From: an uncultured Prevotellaceae bacterium
GTDB lineage: Bacteria; Bacteroidota; Bacteroidia; Bacteroidales; Bacteroidaceae
Reading direction: 5' to 3'
Length of the DNA stretch: 34,302 bases
Assembly (NCBI GenBank): GCA_902783165.1
Contig: CACZPU010000029.1
Location: 1 to 34,302 of the forward strand
The position numbers were made by a program, and so were the translations under genes. This document shows, in pieces, positions 33,124-34,302 of this stretch. Positions within the stretch are counted from its first letter, which is position 1. The number at the start of each line of letters is the position of its first letter. The notes beneath the pieces are model-generated. The model did no database searches, was not told the origin of the DNA, and was given only the letters and a program-made list of their open reading frames with translations.

Positions 33124-33747
33124 ATGAAAGTACTGCTAATCAACGGAAGCCCACATAAGCAGGGCAACACCTTTCTTGCCCTCAGCGAGGCCGCAAGACA
33201 ACTCGAGAAAAACGGTATTGAGACCGAGATAGTACACATCGGCGTGAAACTCGTGCGTGGATGCATCGCGTGCGGACAGTGCAAGGCCAAGCAACTGGGG
33301 CGTTGCGTCTTCGACGACGACATCACCAACCGCATCTCTGAGAAACTGCCCACCACCGATGCCCTTATAGTAGGTTCGCCTGTCTATTACGGACAGCCCA
33401 ACGGAAGCCTTCTCGCGCTCGTCCAGCGCATGCTCTTCTCAGCGGGGGCACAGGTGCAGAACAAGCCTGCCGCTGCCGTCTGCGTGTGTCGTCGCGGGGG
33501 TGCCACGGCCGCGTTGAACACCCTGACTATGCCTTTCCAAATGATGAACATGCCTGTGGTCACCTCTCAGTATTGGAACATTGTCTACGGAGCCTCCGAA
33601 GGTCAGGCGGCGCTCGATGCTGAAGGCATGCAGACCATGCGCACTATGGCCGACAACATGGCGTGGCTCCTCAACAAAATCCACAACGGCAACACTCCCG
33701 ACTATCCCGAGCGCGAACCCTGGGAACCCACCAACTTCATCCGTTAG
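33124..33747 (+). CDS. Flavodoxin-family/FMN-reductase-like protein with four-cysteine motif
   Basis: 207 residues. The N-terminal LLINGSPHKQGNT loop binds the FMN phosphate; ALIVGSPVYYGQPNG is the second flavin-contacting segment. Between them lies C47-x2-C50-x2-C53-x7-C61 (GCIACGQCKAKQLGRCVFDDD), a spacing like the compact cluster motif of archaeal iron-sulfur flavoproteins, so a [4Fe-4S] cluster is possible. Such proteins are NAD(P)H- or ferredoxin-linked redox enzymes with roles in oxidative stress or quinone reduction. Monocistronic. The C-terminus (YPEREPWEPTNFIR) matches the common ending of this group. Cluster binding is inference. Confidence 0.9.
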   Translation: MKVLLINGSPHKQGNTFLALSEAARQLEKNGIETEIVHIGVKLVRGCIACGQCKAKQLGRCVFDDDITNRISEKLPTTDALIVGSPVYYGQPNGSLLALVQRMLFSAGAQVQNKPAAAVCVCRRGGATAALNTLTMPFQMMNMPVVTSQYWNIVYGASEGQAALDAEGMQTMRTMADNMAWLLNKIHNGNTPDYPEREPWEPTNFIR

Positions 33748-34205
33748 CCTCTTCTTGCCCTGTGTGCGGCTTGCTCCCCATTGCCGCTCTTCGTTGCCCC
33801 TCTGGACTGTCCTAGTTTCTTGGTTTCGCAGAGGGGTGGGGGAGTTGGCGTTCTTGTTCTCTGCGCTTTTTTCTTGCTGTTTTCCGAATTATCATTCCGG
33901 TCCCGCTGGTTATCCGGTTTCTTTTCGTTCTTGTTCTCTGCGCTTTTCTTGCTGTTTTCCGAATTATCATTCCGGTCCCGCTGGTTATCCGGTTTCTTTT
34001 CGTTCTCTGTTCTCTGCGTTTCCCCGTAGTTCGGTTCCTGGGCTTCCGTTGTTCGGGGGGGCTTCCTCCTGTTCGTTTTCGGGACGTTTGGTCGGGCAGT
34101 TACCTCAAGTTTACCCTTTGTCAACTCGTCGTGTGCGAGTCTTTCGGCGTTTTGCCCTCGTGTGGGCGTTTGGGATGTGTTGTTGCAGAGAACTTCGCGG
34201 GCCAT
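33744..34205 (-). CDS. Doubtful low-complexity protein across the tandem repeat
   Basis: An open frame of 153 codons from ATG 34205, about 28 nt after the predicted transcript start of a perfect promoter (34270-34239). The product is highly basic and polar with two near-identical copies of EKKPDNQRDRNDNSENSKK. After the second copy the sequence changes because a run of A bases is two longer, shifting the frame. No family is recognised and the composition is typical of non-coding G+C-rich DNA; the promoter is the main argument for expression. Confidence 0.22.
   Translation of the reverse strand: MAREVLCNNTSQTPTRGQNAERLAHDELTKGKLEVTARPNVPKTNRRKPPRTTEAQEPNYGETQRTENEKKPDNQRDRNDNSENSKKSAENKNEKKPDNQRDRNDNSENSKKKAQRTRTPTPPPLCETKKLGQSRGATKSGNGEQAAHRARRG
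33850..34001. repeat. Tandem direct repeat, units of 77 and 75 bp
   Basis: Copy 1 is 33850-33926 and copy 2 33927-34001; a third copy begins at 34002 (GTTCTCTGTTCTCTGCG) and decays by about 34020. The full copies are identical except for a T-run of six in copy 1 and four in copy 2. Each contains CCGAAT-TATC-ATTCCGG, which can fold into a small bulged hairpin. Confidence 0.92.
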
Positions 34206-34238
34206 CCTCGGCCGGCAGATGCATCTTGAATTCACCGG

Positions 34239-34270
34239 CAAAGTTACAACACATTTCCTCCACCACCAAA
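34239..34270 (-). promoter_or_regulatory. Canonical minus-strand promoter reading into the repeat tract
   Basis: On the minus strand TTTG (34270-34267), exactly 20 nt, then TAACTTTG (34246-34239): a perfect match to the pattern seen before known genes in this window. It predicts a transcript starting near 34233 and running leftwards over the tandem repeat. Confidence 0.65.
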
Positions 34271-34302
34271 AACGGCACTCCGTAGCGTGTGAAAATCTGT
34301 TA

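Larger units (their letters stand above)
33748..34302. other. G+C-richer right-edge tract without a clear gene
   Basis: This 555-bp stretch differs visibly in composition from the AT-rich left of the window. It holds a two-copy tandem repeat (33850-34001), a perfect minus-strand promoter (34239-34270) and long but unconvincing open frames on both strands. No tRNA, integrase or known RNA was recognised. Confidence 0.5.

Noticed and set aside
33581-34285. A 234-codon open frame on the plus strand across the flavodoxin 3' end and the repeat
   Set aside because: It overlaps the well-supported flavodoxin gene, has no promoter and gives low-complexity repeats of cysteine, phenylalanine and serine.
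1-34302. tRNA genes, CRISPR arrays, insertion sequences, phage or restriction genes
   Set aside because: Looked for on both strands by eye; no T-arm-like GGTTCGAATCC sequences in a cloverleaf context, no regularly spaced repeats and no transposase or integrase motifs were found.

Overview
This 34.3-kb window looks like a chromosomal segment of a Bacteroidota bacterium, most likely a Prevotella-like genus; the genus is inference. Pointers to the phylum: TAnnTTTG promoter elements, often with TTTG exactly 20 nt upstream; almost no Shine-Dalgarno sequences; lipoprotein and outer-membrane families typical of Bacteroidota (TamL, GldB-like, DUF4270, M64 peptidase, a TonB receptor with a carboxypeptidase-regulatory-like domain); and a methylmalonyl-CoA decarboxylase/epimerase cluster typical of propionate or succinate fermenters. 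No rRNA, tRNA, CRISPR array, transposase, integrase or phage gene was recognised.

Layout. 1-3.6 kb: folK and an M64 peptidase gene on the minus strand, divergent from a Wzx-type flippase gene. 3.7-5.9 kb: an NhaD-type antiporter and a reverse-order rubrerythrin, ended by a strong hairpin. 6-9.4 kb: a DUF4861 protein, a GldB-like lipoprotein with a TTG start, and a FemAB/GNAT-like transferase. 9.5-12.1 kb: an apparent operon of nitroreductase, Rossmann/DUF2520 protein, KdsC-type phosphatase and Maf. 12.1-17.3 kb: TrmH/SpoU methyltransferase divergent from TamL, a small lipoprotein overlapping tamL tail to tail, a WalJ-like metallo-hydrolase and rpsP. 17.4-20.7 kb: asparaginase plus classical rubrerythrin, divergent from uronate isomerase uxaC. 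20.7-23.6 kb: a Wza-like export lipoprotein followed closely by glmS, then a probable 49-codon gene on the other strand. 23.7-27.6 kb: DUF4270 lipoprotein and a single-domain degenerate GT5 protein, divergent from panC-panD. 27.7-30.5 kb: the operon mce, mmdA, a 53-codon small subunit gene, mmdC. 30.5-34.3 kb: a TonB-dependent receptor without SusD, a flavodoxin-family protein with a four-cysteine motif, and a G+C-richer tail with a 77/75-bp tandem repeat behind a canonical minus-strand promoter.

Themes: envelope building (flippase, KdsC, TamL, Wza, GlmS, FemAB-like protein), oxygen and peroxide defence in an anaerobe (two rubrerythrins of opposite domain order, nitroreductase), cofactor synthesis (folK, panC, panD) and methylmalonyl-CoA/propionate metabolism. 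Most of the window is ordinary core genome. The best leads are small or overlooked: two short genes (28215-28376 and 23469-23618), a 13-nt repeat shared by the rpsP leader and its own coding sequence, the degenerate GT5 protein, and the repeat tract at the right end. I found no clear new multi-gene system.
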